Shown: positions 11,979 to 23,175 of the stretch, in pieces
Numbering within the stretch: position 1 is the stretch's first letter
Layout: each line of letters starts with the position of its first letter
Origin: Erythroxylum novogranatense
Taxonomy: Eukaryota; Streptophyta; Magnoliopsida; Malpighiales; Erythroxylaceae
Length of the DNA stretch: 64,000 nt
NCBI GenBank assembly: GCA_029891385.1
Contig: CM057231.1
Span: 63,595,103 to 63,659,102 of the forward strand
Direction: 5' to 3'
Position numbers and translations under genes: made by a program
The notes under the pieces: model-generated
What the model was told of the DNA's origin: nothing
The model's database searches: none
Seen by the model: the letters and a program-made list of their open reading frames with translations, nothing else

Positions 11979-12435
11979 CTAATACACTAGAATGTCATCT
12001 ATAAAGACAATAACAAACTGATCCAAGTAAGGCTGAAATACCTTATTCATCAAGGCCATGAAGGCTGTCGGGGCATTAGTCAACCCAAACGGCATCACTA
12101 GGAACTCGAAATGCCCATACCTGCTCCTGAAGGAACTCTTAGGCACATCGGCCTCTGCAATCTTCAACTGATAGTACCCTGATCTCAGATCCAACTTAGT
12201 GAACACCTGAGCTCCCTGCAACTGATCAAATAGGTCATCAATCCTAGGCAGTGGATACATATTCTTCACTGTCACCCAATTCAGCTGCCTGTAATCGATG
12301 CACAGCCTCAAAGTTCCATCCTTTTTCTTCACAAATAAAACTGGAGCTCCCATGGTGAAACACTAGGTCCGATAAATCCTTCTCCAATAACTCCTCGTGA
12401 ATCGAGCCTTGAGCTCTCTGGGCCCACAAAGCCAT
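11979..12435 (-). pseudogene. G2 reverse transcriptase core
   Basis: A clean 124-codon minus-strand frame (11979-12353), preceded by a short overlapping frame to 12435. It holds the RT blocks in order: [43 protein letters not shown] with the first catalytic Asp, [15 protein letters not shown], and [12 protein letters not shown] with the catalytic FIDD box. Spacing is normal for gypsy RT. The frame stops just after the catalytic box and is shifted before its Met. It is the best reference in this window for judging errors in the G1 and G3 copies. Confidence 0.9.
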
Positions 12436-12439
12436 CCTA

Positions 12440-12990
12440 TATGGAGATATAGATATAGGAGCGACTGAACGAGGTCAATGGTAAACTCGCCTCCCGATCC
12501 GTTGGCAAACCCAGAACTCATCGAGAACACATCCAAATTCCCTAACCACGGAATATCCCTGAGCCTCGTCAACTCGTGTCAACCATATGAGCCAGATATG
12601 CCTCCACCTCCTCCTGCATCAATCGCAGGCACTAAGGAAAGAGATCATCCGGCACCGCCGACTAACTCCTCCGAACACCGCTTAGTGACCAGAGACTCCA
12701 AAACAACCTCCTCGGTATAGCAAATCCATAATAACCCTATGGGCCACTAGTCCATCTCCGTAATCACATCGATCTCTCTCGAGGTAATACTATAAGGTCC
12801 GCCTTAACACCGCTGATCAACTGGATCGAGCATCCCCTGCACTCTCCCAATGCAATAGTAGTACCAGAGGTGTACTCACCTCTAGCCCATCTCAGAACCT
12901 CTCCCTATCCCCATGCAATCTACATGCCATATGAGATGCAATAAAGAATGCGTGGATCCAGATCCAAAGAATGAAAACGCCTCAATATCG
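12440..12990 (-). pseudogene. G2 aspartic protease and linker (degenerate)
   Basis: The minus strand at about 12900-12990 reads a frameshifted protease start, GSGSTHSLLH, where G3 retains ALLDP. The rest is linker toward RT. Only position and short motif similarity support the call. Confidence 0.6.
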
Positions 12991-13029
12991 TAAATAAAGA
13001 GCATACCAACTACAACATCGGGGAATCCC

Positions 13030-13960
13030 GGGCCTCTTGTCTTCACATAACAGACCCTGGCCTAGGGCGTCGGGTCGGCTACCCCACCTCGATCCTCGAA
13101 GGGATCCCTCACTCTACCACGGCCTCTACCTCGGCCTCTGTCTCGATCCACCTACCCCACTCACAGACAAGAGTACTACTCCCTGCTCGGCCACTACCAG
13201 AGATCGAGCTCCCAAATTACCGGGCAATCCTGAATCTGTGATCCATGGAGCCGCAGATTAAGGCAAGCTCCAACAACCGCCAACACTCTCAAAGTGTCTC
13301 TTCACACAAGGCTCATGAAATGGGAGAATCGCCCAAAACCTCTCGCCATCGCCACTGCCTAAATCTCAATCTCCCTCTGTCCCGACCGTCTCGATCCTCC
13401 CAAGCTCGAAATCCTGCTCGCGCCTGCTAAAACCCCTACCAGAGCCGCCTCGAATATCACTAACACTCTTCCCTCTCGACCTCGACCCATCTCTCTGTCT
13501 TCGCCTCACCGCTTCCACTCACAAAGAAGTAGCTCTCAACTCTATAAAGGAGCCCATATCGATCGGGCTAATCCCACGGATCTCCAAATTTAGCCCCATC
13601 TCAAACCTCCCAAGACCTATCCGTCTCAAGAGAAACCACAGAGAAAGATACCCCATCAACTCATTAAATCTCACCAGACTGCCATCACATCCCACCCCTG
13701 CCTCACTCTAAAAACTCCCGTGATCTTCATTTCCAAATACACCTTGGGCATATAATTGTCTCTAAAGCCCTCAAAAATCTGCCCATGTCAAGAAGCAAGG
13801 CCTAGTGGTACTGCCTCGAACAGTCTTCCACCATGTATAAGTGGGCCTCGCAAAAGAGATATCACAGAATCGAACCTCTCATCAGGTTCACAGTCCATCT
13901 GCTTGAGTACTCTCTCTGTCCTCTCCAACCAACTCTACCTCGGGTCTCAGATCACCATAG
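13030..13960 (-). pseudogene. G2 gag remnant, truncated at its start
   Basis: Minus-strand gag similar to G1 4700-5490: a zinc-knuckle remnant with GSMDH at about 13215-13265, a low-complexity linker, and the capsid-like core at about 13740-13870. It stops at about 13960, where sequence equivalent to G1 5490-5749 and the first ~400 bp of the LTR is missing. No continuous frame. Confidence 0.65.
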
Positions 13961-16900
13961 AACTCAGTGAGGAACCATCATCGATGGTTCACTCAATTCA
14001 TGCATATACACAGTATATCACAGATACACATAGTTATTTCACTAAAACACATTCAAAACCACCACATGATTACTAGATCAGTCAAAGGAACCAATTCAAA
14101 TGCTCATGAAATGCGTATATGACGCTTTTTCAATTTATTACGTTGTTGTGACCGAGCGCCTAAAATCTGCCCCATTATGGCGCATTAGATTTTGACCCTT
14201 AGGCTCTGAATCACTATGGGCTCATGGCCCAATCACGTTGAGCTTAAAGCTCTCGTTGGCTTCTTTGGTCACAATCGCCAATTATCGATCATGACATGCA
14301 TGAAATGCATATGTCCAATTAAAACAAAATCAACATCATAATCGATCCCATTCAACTTATTCACATAAGTCACTCACAAGTAATCACATGAAAATCACAT
14401 ATAACACTTCTATGTCGATTCTCCTAATCCATTTGACCTCGGTCCATGATCTAAGTATAAACAAACACAAATATCCCACCATTATTCTCCACAGAGTTAT
14501 AAGTGCGTAATTATAAACACATACTAATCGAGGAACCATCTAGGTTACTCACCTAATAACTTCCGAGCTAATGCCAGGAAGTCTCTGCAACGTCTGTGGG
14601 ATGACATTCCAACTGTGCCTCTATAACAATTAAAATAAGTATACATTACCAACTGAATAGTTTAAAAAAATCAAACAATGCACATGAGATAATTAAAACG
14701 TGTATAATGCATGTTCATGGCATTTCCGGCCCTAATCCAAAATTTTCACATTATAAAAATTCCATCTAAAAATTAGAAAGCTATAGCCATTGACAGCACT
14801 CAATTCGGACCTCGATCGGTCCAAAAATAAATAAAACAGTGATCACAGAACAATTACCCGGAAACACATTAATTTCCCGTCTAAAAATTCCCAATTTCTC
14901 ACAAAATGAAATTAAATGTTCTACGAATCCGATGCCTCAAGAATCAGGTCAATCGGAGTTCGGACCAAAAAGTTATGCACAAAAGATTGGAGGGAGGTCA
15001 AAAATGGAAAGAAAACAAAGCAATTGCTCCTTCTCCAAACGGCGTTGTTGGCTTCGTGGTGCGCTGGCGCAAGACTCCACCCTGCCTGGCTCGCCACCGG
15101 GCAAGCTCCTCAGCCACCTGGCGAGCCCTCGTCACCAAGCATGGGCGAAGCTTCTTCCGCATGGGCGAGCTTTAAGCTCACCATGCAACCTCCTAACTCC
15201 AAATCTTTTTCCAACTTTCCCAATAAACTTTCTTCTTCCACAACTCATATCTTTTAGTATACATCCAAAGGACACAAATCTGGGCTCTTGGAAAGGTCAT
15301 GAAAACCTCTACAATTCTCAAGAAGACCATAAATATCAATTTCACCCCTAAGGGTGTCAAAAATCCAATAAAACCTACTGCCTCTTCAAAACCTATCCAA
15401 ACAAGGCAGTGCATTCCAAATTCAATAACTCTCTGATTCTTCCGTCAACAATTACACAATAAATAAGGCAGTACGATCACAATATTATCTACAACTTTCA
15501 TGAACAACTTAAAATCAAATTCACTTTCTAACTAGGTCAAACCATTCACCAAAGCCTCTGCCCTCTGAAATCAACCACTCTGGACAGAAATTTTCCAAAC
15601 AGCATATCTCTTAACACAAATGTCAAAAAATTCACTACCCTATATCCCTGAAAAGATAAGATCTCAAACTTAAATTTTTATGAAGAACTTAATTTCCAAT
15701 TCGATTTCTAACAATGTCAAAACTGTTATGGAAGTTACTGCCATTATCAGCAATTCACAACCTAATGCAGGGTCAGTTTTTACAAAATCATAACTCCCAA
15801 CTCTGACCTCTAAAAATTACACACCATATATAATTTTCAAGCTAATTTATTCTTCTACAACTTTTCAGCAGATCACTCACACCAATTCAGTTCACATAAA
15901 TTGTTAAAATTGCTCCCAATCAGAATGCTCACAAAATCAACACTTTGCTAGGTTTCTCCAAAAAGCATAAAACAAATCAATAGACATCAGTTCATATCTC
16001 CCAATATACAACTCTAAAATTAGCAACATCAGTGGCAATGGAAAGCTAACTCAATATGCTACAACTTTCGTGAAGACCATTTTCCCAAATTCCATCTCAA
16101 TTAATTTAGAAAAATCAGCAAAATAATCAGGTCATAGTGTCGGTTACTGTTCATAGACCCTAAAATAGACACTTTCCATGCAAAATTTCGACCCTCTAGC
16201 ATTACAATTTAACAACACCTATTTCACACAAAATTGTAGCCAACATCCCAAAGATTAATTGGGCATGAACCTCACCTCAGTTGCTCACCTACACAATTAG
16301 TTATGATCAAAACATTACAATAGGTCAAATTGCATTTTCTAGCTTTTCAACTACAACCTAACTCCTATCACTTCTAACATCAATAACACATCACTAAGCA
16401 CCCATTTATACCTCTAATTCAACCACAAATTCATCACAACATATATTTACATGATTATACAAAAGTTGGCAGCACTAACACAAATTATCTTCCTAAGTTT
16501 TCCATTCATCTAACCTTACAAACTCAATCCAAACCAAGCTAAAATCAAGGAAAACTATAGTCATTCATTCATCCATAACCAAGTATACATTTAAACCCAT
16601 TCAAACCTACCACTATCATCATGAAGTAAATGCACAAGTGCTCCCCATAAATGCTTCTACCTACTAAAAGAAGGAATATAAATACCAATTCTTACCTAAC
16701 AAGTTGCAAGCTCTCAATTCTTCAAGTATCTATTTCAATCTTCCAAGCTTACTCAACTACATAACTCTCCCTAAACCTACGGCTATCACACCAACCATGC
16801 ATATATCATCACCTTCACAAGGCTTCACTTGTGATAGAGAATAAAGGGAGGCAAGGCAAGTAGCAAAGAAAAGTCTCTTATAAAGGATGGATAAGAAGCT

Positions 16901-17529
16901 TTCAAAGAGGAGAAACAAACACTCAAGATGATGCAAGTTTGGATGAAGGATAAAGGATGAGCTTCAAGTGATTTATTTGTTTAACAAAACAATGAGAAAG
17001 TCACAGTGCTTGAGTAGAAGAGACAAAGCTAATTAATAATTGTACACTTGGCTTTTAATGAATGAAAAGACAAAATGAGTTAATCCTAATTAATTAAGCA
17101 CTAATCCCACTTAAGCTCTAAACATGGCACTAACATAATTCCCACAATTATTTATTCAATAATCCAATGCCATTTGACGGTCCTTTTCAGTATAGAAAAG
17201 CTCACACAGTCAGCCCTATTAGAAAATTTTTGATACGGGCAACAACCCCGAAAAATTTCAGAAAAATTTTCATAAATTCCCAAAAATGTAAAACACTCAA
17301 TGGCGCTCTAAATAATTTTTCAAATACAATTATCCCATAAATTTCACAAAGAATCTCAATTTGAAACCTAAGTAGGAAATATCATGAATGCATGTATACT
17401 ATGTGCATGTGCAACCAATCATTAATCATAGAGGCTATATGTTGTATGTTCATGCCGAGATTCAATTCAATACGTCTAACCCATCCCAAATTACCAATAA
17501 ACCCTTCCTATGGGAGATGGGATGTTACA
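13961..17529 (-). repeat. LTR-C, truncated 5' LTR of G2
   Basis: This LTR matches LTR-B from about 6148 to 9672. It lacks the roughly 400 bp nearest the PBS and ends at the terminal TGTTACA (17523-17529), which abuts LINE-like sequence. The 17-nt hairpin is at 13973-13989, the mini-hairpin cluster at about 14190-14275, the splice-donor-like motif at 14545-14554, the GC-rich cassette at about 15040-15175 and the TATA-like box at 16877-16885. Confidence 0.9.
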
Positions 17530-17789
17530 CCAATGCTCCAACCATTTCCATATTAGAAAACCAACAATGACCAGACATATGTTAACCTCCAACAAATAGA
17601 AATACAAGCCAATTTAGATAACATAAGCATAAGAAAACATAAGCTATATTGTTGATGCTCCTTATCCTTCTGCTTGTCTTGAAGCCATTTGAAGAAAAGA
17701 AGAAATATTTCCTGAAAATCTTGGGAGACGTACATGGGTACTGTCTCTTTGTTGGTGTGAAGTTTGGAGGAAATTTGGACCTCCAATTA
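17530..17789 (-). pseudogene. LINE 3'-end fragment, separated from its body by G4
   Basis: A 260-bp non-LTR island between LTR-C and the 5' end of G4. It has a 77-codon minus-strand frame (17553-17786) without a recognised domain. Since G4 inserted here, its right flank at 60156 should be continuous with this piece. That flank is the C-terminal end of an L1-type ORF2 on the same strand, so this is most simply the LINE's 3' end. The call is from context only. Confidence 0.5.
17785..17789. other. Left target-site copy of G4 (AATTA)
   Basis: The five bases before the G4 LTR read AATTA; the five after its other end (60156-60160) read AACTA. A 4/5 match fits an aged target-site duplication. Confidence 0.6.
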
Positions 17790-18604
17790 TGTAACATTCC
17801 ATCATCGATGGGAGGGTTATTTTGGTAATTTGGGACGGGTTAGGACTTTTTACTGCATAATTACTGATTGAGCATTTTTCTGGCCTCTAATTTTAGAGGA
17901 ATAAAATCATTTTGCACATGCATATTTAGGTACATGCATTCATGATATTTTCCGGCATTTAATTGTGAACCTGATTTGGTTTGTGAATTTTTGAGATAAT
18001 TATGTTAGATTGTAATTTATTGGAAATCTGAGAATATTTGGGTCTGATTAGTTGAGTTAGAATGTTTTAAGAGTATTGGCAGTTAATAGTGACCCGTAGG
18101 AAATTTTTCTGGAAAAATTGGGAGTTAATGTCCTAATGAGATTTTTCGAAAGTGATGATGGATGACAGATATAATCTTTGAAGTAATTGTCCAATGGCAA
18201 TGGAAAATTAGATTTATGATTTTAGGAATCAAAATATTGGGCCATTGGAATTTAGAGACTGAAATTAAAAAGAATTTGGAGACTATTAGTTATAGGTTAA
18301 AATCAACCATTTAAAATGCCCTAAGTTTAAATTTTCCCTTTGTCAAACCTTGAAAACCTAGGGCTTCTTCTTTCTCCTCTCCCTTCAACGTTTTTGACCC
18401 CCACCTCTGAAATTCTTGCTTGTTCGCTTCTCCTTGTGCAAATCCTAGTTTAATCCTTGAGGAAGATGATGTTTTATTTGGTTTTGGGTGATAACCGTGA
18501 GCGTTAAGGCTTGGAAGGGATTTTCGAAGTTTTGAAGATTCAAGGTTCGATTGGTAAGTTTAATGGTTTTAATGTTGTTATTTAATGTTGTTAGATGCAT
18601 TTAT
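17790..18604 (+). repeat. G4 5' LTR, first part
   Basis: Starts TGTAACATTCC and aligns along its length with the G4 3' LTR from 53927 to about 54724. It is interrupted after GATGCATTTAT by the copia element; the second part resumes at 47425. No ORF of interest. Confidence 0.93.
18600..18604. other. Target-site duplication of C1, left copy (TTTAT)
   Basis: TTTAT directly precedes the copia LTR and is repeated exactly at 47425-47429 after its other end. The uninterrupted G4 3' LTR has a single copy (about 54720-54725). Confidence 0.95.
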
Positions 18605-20476
18605 TGTTAGAGTAGTGCCCTGAAGGCAATCGCCTTTAGCGCATTTTGTACAAATTTGTGTACAGTCTTTATGAATAAATAAAGAAAGGCATATTTCATT
18701 ACGTTGCTGTTCATTATTTATGAACTGATATTGATCAATAAGCAAATTAATGAAGTCCATGATATATGACATAGCATGAAGGAAATTGTGATGTGATCAT
18801 ACTAATGAGATTCCTATCATGTGCAATTATGTCGATATCTAAATTATCCTAGATCGTAGGATTCTGAGACCGGACATCGTAATCTCGAAAGACTAGCACA
18901 TCTCAAACTCCTTGATTTGGTCAAGCAGTGGATCTCAGAAACTGTAAATATGAGAAATTTAGGGTTGAGATGTGGATGCTTACTAGAGGTAGTAAGTACA
19001 TTGGTTGACCTGCTATGAGATCATCACATGGATGTCCTATTCTAATGTCAGTGATAATCTCATCATAGCAATGGTGCAAGTATCCTTAAACTTGAGGTGC
19101 TCAAGGATATCTTGGATACTGATTATGTGTTTTGACTCCATTCCTTGTTGCCTTACAGAGGTCGCTCATAGGATGGTGCTTGGGTACAGCTTGAGGTATT
19201 CGAAGGTAATTGAGGATTCACCACTTCTGTGATAGCAGAAGATGATACCCATGGCCTCTTGTCAGGGTCATTACTTGAAAGTCTCTGGCTGAAGCATATA
19301 TGTCATGAAGAGTGTCTTCAGTGACATATTAAGTAATGAGTCCTAGACAAGAACCGATATCACTGGACTAGATTTGACGTAGTCGATCTAGTAAGAGTTG
19401 ACACATTACCCATACTCATAACCAGTGGGGTATAGTATGGTGAAAGGACGAATTGCACGGTAATTGTCTATGGAAAGGTTCGTGATATGGTTCATGATGA
19501 ATACATGTTCATTCGTCAAACCACCATTACTTCCGATCAATTGGGGTCATGATGTGTTGCTAGATACCGCTCATGACTTGCTCAGATTAAGTGTTAATCT
19601 AAGTGGCCAACATAACCGGGAACCTAATGGGTCACACGCATAAGAGTGTCTCTTGAGAGCTCAGAAAATAGTTTTGGATAGAGATCCAATATATGGAGAG
19701 CAATCGACTAAATGGATCCCGATGAGATCGAGATATGTCCCGATGAGATCGCGACATCGATATTCTTGAAAAAGATTTAGGGGTTTTCCCATATCAGACC
19801 TTAAGAGGCCAGTAGGACCGACCCAAAGGTGTTGGACCACCTCAAGATTTATATATATATATATATATAATTAATTAATTAATATATATATATATATATG
19901 TATATACATAGATGAAGTGGAAAGGAAGGAGCTTCCATTTCATGCCTAGTCATTAGATATAATAAATGACTAAGAGACAAAACTAAAAGATGAGTGAAGA
20001 TGAAGGATGATCGCTGGCTTTGATATAAAAGAAAGAGTTTCTTTGTTAAAGTTAGAGATGGTCGTGGCTTATGTGATAAGAGAAGAAAGAAAGAGTTTCT
20101 TTCTCTTGGATGATCATCTTCGTGGGTTTAGAAAGAGAAGGAAGAAAGAGTTTTTCCTCTCATCTTTCATCTCCAACGATCATCACTTTGGTCTCCAAGC
20201 TTTTTCATCTTCTCCATGGTTTTCATAGCTCTCCAAGGACAAAGGTAGGAGCTAGCACTCTTTAATTTGTTCTAGCTATTCCCGGGTCAAAGGGTTTGTC
20301 CCGTTAGGTTCTCCGATCTCTGCGTGGATACTGCTAGAGACGGTCTCCTTTAGCCAAGTTATGGTTTGAGTTTGTTGTATAGACACATGGATCCTGGCTT
20401 TCGGGAAGGTCCCAGAATAAAAATTTTTGTTTTCCGCACCGTGGGCATGTGATACTCACACCGGGATTTTCCTACA
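18605..20476 (+). repeat. C1 5' LTR
   Basis: 1872 bp from TGTTAGAGTAG to TTTTCCTACA, followed one base later by the PBS. It matches 45575-47424. It includes a TA-rich self-complementary tract (19850-19909) and a purine-rich stretch with recurring GAAAGAGTTTCTTT words (about 20030-20150). A 73-codon frame at 20007-20228 recurs in the 3' LTR but has no known domain. Confidence 0.93.
19850..19909. repeat. TA-dinucleotide tract with central TTAA repeats
   Basis: A TATATA run, then ATTAATTAATTAAT, then another TATATA run, forming a near-perfect self-complementary tract. The 3' LTR equivalent (46815-46867) is shorter, as expected for a microsatellite. Confidence 0.85.
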
Positions 20477-20477
20477 G

Positions 20478-20488
20478 TGGTATCAGAG
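20478..20488 (+). other. Primer-binding site of C1
   Basis: TGGTATCAGAG begins one base after the LTR end and is complementary to the 3' end of initiator-Met tRNA. Confidence 0.9.
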
Positions 20489-21602
20489 TCTCTTGTGTCG
20501 TATATAACGAAGAAACCATGACTAGGTCGGAGTTGCCTATTGCTTGTGACGATGATGCATGTTGATTGTGTGAATTTTGAATTCAGTGTAGAAATATTGT
20601 TTTCGAAATTTTCTTGCCCAGATATGTTCACAAGATGTTTTTGCATATGTCTGTGGAAGCTTGGAATTTATCAATGTAATTTGATATGGTTTTGCTAATT
20701 TATTCCCTAATGTTCTGATTGTTGTGTTGGTGCATATTCAATGAACAAGAATGCTTGTAAATTCGAGAATAAATTGTAGAAAATTTTTTTTTTGGATTTT
20801 CTTTCACGGACATGTCTCTAAGATGTTTATGAATGTCTATGAGAATCGAAAAATATTTTCAAGGTGATTTACTATTTATTTGAGAATTTATTGTGTGCTG
20901 CTGGGAATAACTGTGTTGAGGAACACAGATTCTACATTGGCTTTGTTGCTGAGGTTGAATGAGTTTTTGTTGGAAATAAATCCTGAAACAATTCATGGAG
21001 CATTTTGGGAACATGTTTTAACCTCTGTAATTTTATCAGAATTTATTGAAATTTTTTCAATAAGTTTTCCAAGCAAAAGACAATGCTTGGAAGTTTTGAG
21101 AAAGTTGCTGGAGCTGTTTTGTTCGAAATGAAAAATTGTGTATTTCTCAATTCCAATGCCTTGGATCATTTTTAATGTGATTAAAAATTTGTTACATTGA
21201 TGTTGTATGCTTGCCTAAATGATTTTCTTGAAATCAGGTTTCCAAACAATTTAGGATGTCAAATGTGTCTCATTAGCATCTCGTTAGTATATTCCCTTAT
21301 CTTGATTGTTTTGGCCGTCACAAATTTTGTGACAAAAACGAAGTAGTCTTGATAAAGTGTAGACTACCTAGAGATACTTAGGTGATAATTTGCTATTCTC
21401 AAATTATTTGGAAATCTAAATGAATAAGAATGTATTCATCAATTTCAAGTTTCATGTATAGTTTGACTATATATGGTAAGCATGGAACAATGAAAGTGTT
21501 TCATTGGTACATCATAATAAAGGATATTACACTTAGTATTATGAATTTGAACTACACGGATTGAGAAATTAGCGATTAGAGCGGTCAAAAACCAATCGAC
21601 TA

Positions 21603-21800
21603 GCATATGTACCAATCGATCAAGTACATCCATTCGGTCATGACCGAACATGCACCACCGAATGGAAAGTGCGATAATCCATCCCATCGACCGAACATGT
21701 ACCAGTCGAATCGAACGCACAAGAACTTATAGTAGTCGACTAGCACAAGTTCGGTCGATGGCACATGCACTAGTCATTGGAACATGCATCAATGATGACA
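21603..21800. repeat. Cluster of interspersed ACATGYACYA and CGACCGAAC motifs
   Basis: At least five variants of a module like CATGTACCARTCGAT occur near 21603, 21647, 21694, 21761 and 21781. They are mixed with CGACCGAAC and its complement TTCGGTCGA. The spacing is irregular, about 20-65 bp. Confidence 0.6.
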
Positions 21801-22231
21801 ACAACACGAAAGGGGATGATGGATGATTTTGGGTATAGACTCAATGTGATTGATGAAATACCTAACTCATTCCATATAGTCATGGTGACTATAATCCTAC
21901 GGCTTGGAGAAGAAGAAGATGAGACCTGAAAATCCTCACACATAATATGAAAACTAACGCCTTCCATTAATATGGGAGAACTGAGTTCTTATAGAGTTGG
22001 GTTGTTGGTGAAACCCAAGCTCACTCTATCTCGGATATGTTCGAACCATGAAAATAAGATTTTCATATTAATAGATCGGTTTTCACTAGAAGCGTTGATT
22101 TGTTGAGTAAACTCAAGGTTAACGTGGACAGAGGCGAAATTGGGTAGTGTACATCAGATGTACGTGCATCAAGAGTTGATAACCCAATGAGTGTCCATAC
22201 ATCACGAGTTGATAGCACTAGTTGATAGTTG

Positions 22232-22411
22232 TATCTATGAATCAAGTGGTATGACCGATACCTGCCGATAGATCTAAGGTGCCTTGTTGGGTAAACCCAA
22301 GATCATTTTAGTAATGTCGGATATCTATGATGCAATTGGTATGACCGATACCTACGATTGACCTAAGGTGGCTTGTTGGTAAACCCAAGGTTATCCTTAG
22401 CAATGTCGGAT
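22232..22411. repeat. Two-unit tandem repeat, about 90 bp period
   Basis: Units at 22232-22321 and 22322-22411 share TATCTATGA, GGTATGACCGATACC, CCTTGTTGG-like, AAACCCAAG and AATGTCGGATATC in the same order, with substitutions and small indels between them. Confidence 0.8.
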
Positions 22412-22601
22412 ATCGACCCAGGACATTTTGTCATAATGTTTCTTGGATTACGTCTTGAGGTTTATGGATTCTTTGAAACTAGTGGGAGCCATATGCATGT
22501 CATTCAAGTCCTTATGTCATGCATGTAATTCTATTCTTCCATTCTTTCTCTCTTTCCTAAAGGTTGATTGAAGATGACTTCGGTGTGAACTTACGCCACT
22601 T

Positions 22602-23175
22602 ATGGACTCCAACAAATTAATCTGGACCAACTTTCTAGATTGGCTGAAAAATCGAGAATTGTTTTGGAGTGCGAGGAACTGGATATGTCCTAGATGTTCT
22701 ACTTCCCGATTCACCGCTGGTGATGCTTCTTATGAAGATCGAAGTAGGAAGTACATCCAAGAAGAAAGCCAAAGAGATCGCACTGAAGGAACTTGCTTCC
22801 ATCAGGCAAGACCGCCACGGAAGCGGAACCTAGAAAGTCTATCTCGAAGAGTCAAGCGAAGAAGGCATCGGATGCCTCGACTTCTTCTGTATGTTTGTCA
22901 TTGAGGTTAATACCGCTTTCGACCAAAATATATGGGTATTAGATACGGTTGTGGCTCACACATATGCATTGATATCGCAGGCCTCGGGGACGATGAGAGA
23001 ATTTCATGAAGGAGAACTAGACTGCGTGTGGGAAATGGAGCAAGAGTTGTTGCATTAGCCGTGAGGCACTTACTTTTGTCGCTTCCCCATCGGGCTTGTA
23101 ATTAAATTGGATGATTGTTATTTTGTACTGTATTAACAAAGAACATATTGTCTGTTTCTTGTTTAAATAGAAATT
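22602..23175 (+). pseudogene. C1 gag remnant and aspartic protease region
   Basis: The start encodes NKLIWTNFLDWLKN, matching the N-terminus of copia gag (NKL..NFLDW). Only about 300 bp separate this from the protease at about 22935, where WVLDT keeps the catalytic Asp and the usual GCGSH is replaced after a shift. Most of gag, including the CCHC knuckle, is thus missing. Downstream, in other frames, are RVGNGA and LPSGLV, normal protease-flanking sequence. The protein is not functional as read. Confidence 0.75.

Larger units (their letters stand above)
5750..17529 (-). mobile_element. Gypsy element G2, minus strand, lacking PBS and gag start
   Basis: G2 consists of LTR-B (3'), an internal region at 9673-about 13960 and a truncated LTR-C (5'). 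Its domain order is that of G1. At about 13960 the gag sequence joins LTR-C some 400 bp inside the LTR, so the PBS, the start of gag and the R/U5 end of the 5' LTR are missing, and the element could not prime reverse transcription. Three LTRs around two internal regions suggest unequal recombination between elements. Its pol is the least broken of the gypsy copies. Confidence 0.88.
20490..22600 (+). other. C1 leader, about 2.1 kb without a recognised gene
   Basis: Sequence between PBS and gag. I see no conserved protein in any frame. It contains a cluster of short repeated motifs (21603-21800) and a two-unit tandem repeat (22232-22411). The leader is long for a copia element and may hold regulatory sequence or an older insertion. 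Confidence 0.6.

Noticed and set aside
14839..15351. 170-codon plus-strand frame in LTR-C
   Set aside because: It spans the GC cassette on the antisense strand of the element. The LTR-B counterpart is split into different frames and no domain is visible.
17553..17786. Possible host gene between the elements
   Set aside because: No domain, no splice structure, and the position is explained as the 3' end of the split LINE.
20007..20228. 73-codon frame in the copia 5' LTR, repeated at 46971-47189
   Set aside because: The two LTRs of one element are identical at insertion, so conservation between them is not evidence of selection. The sequence is a purine-rich repeat.
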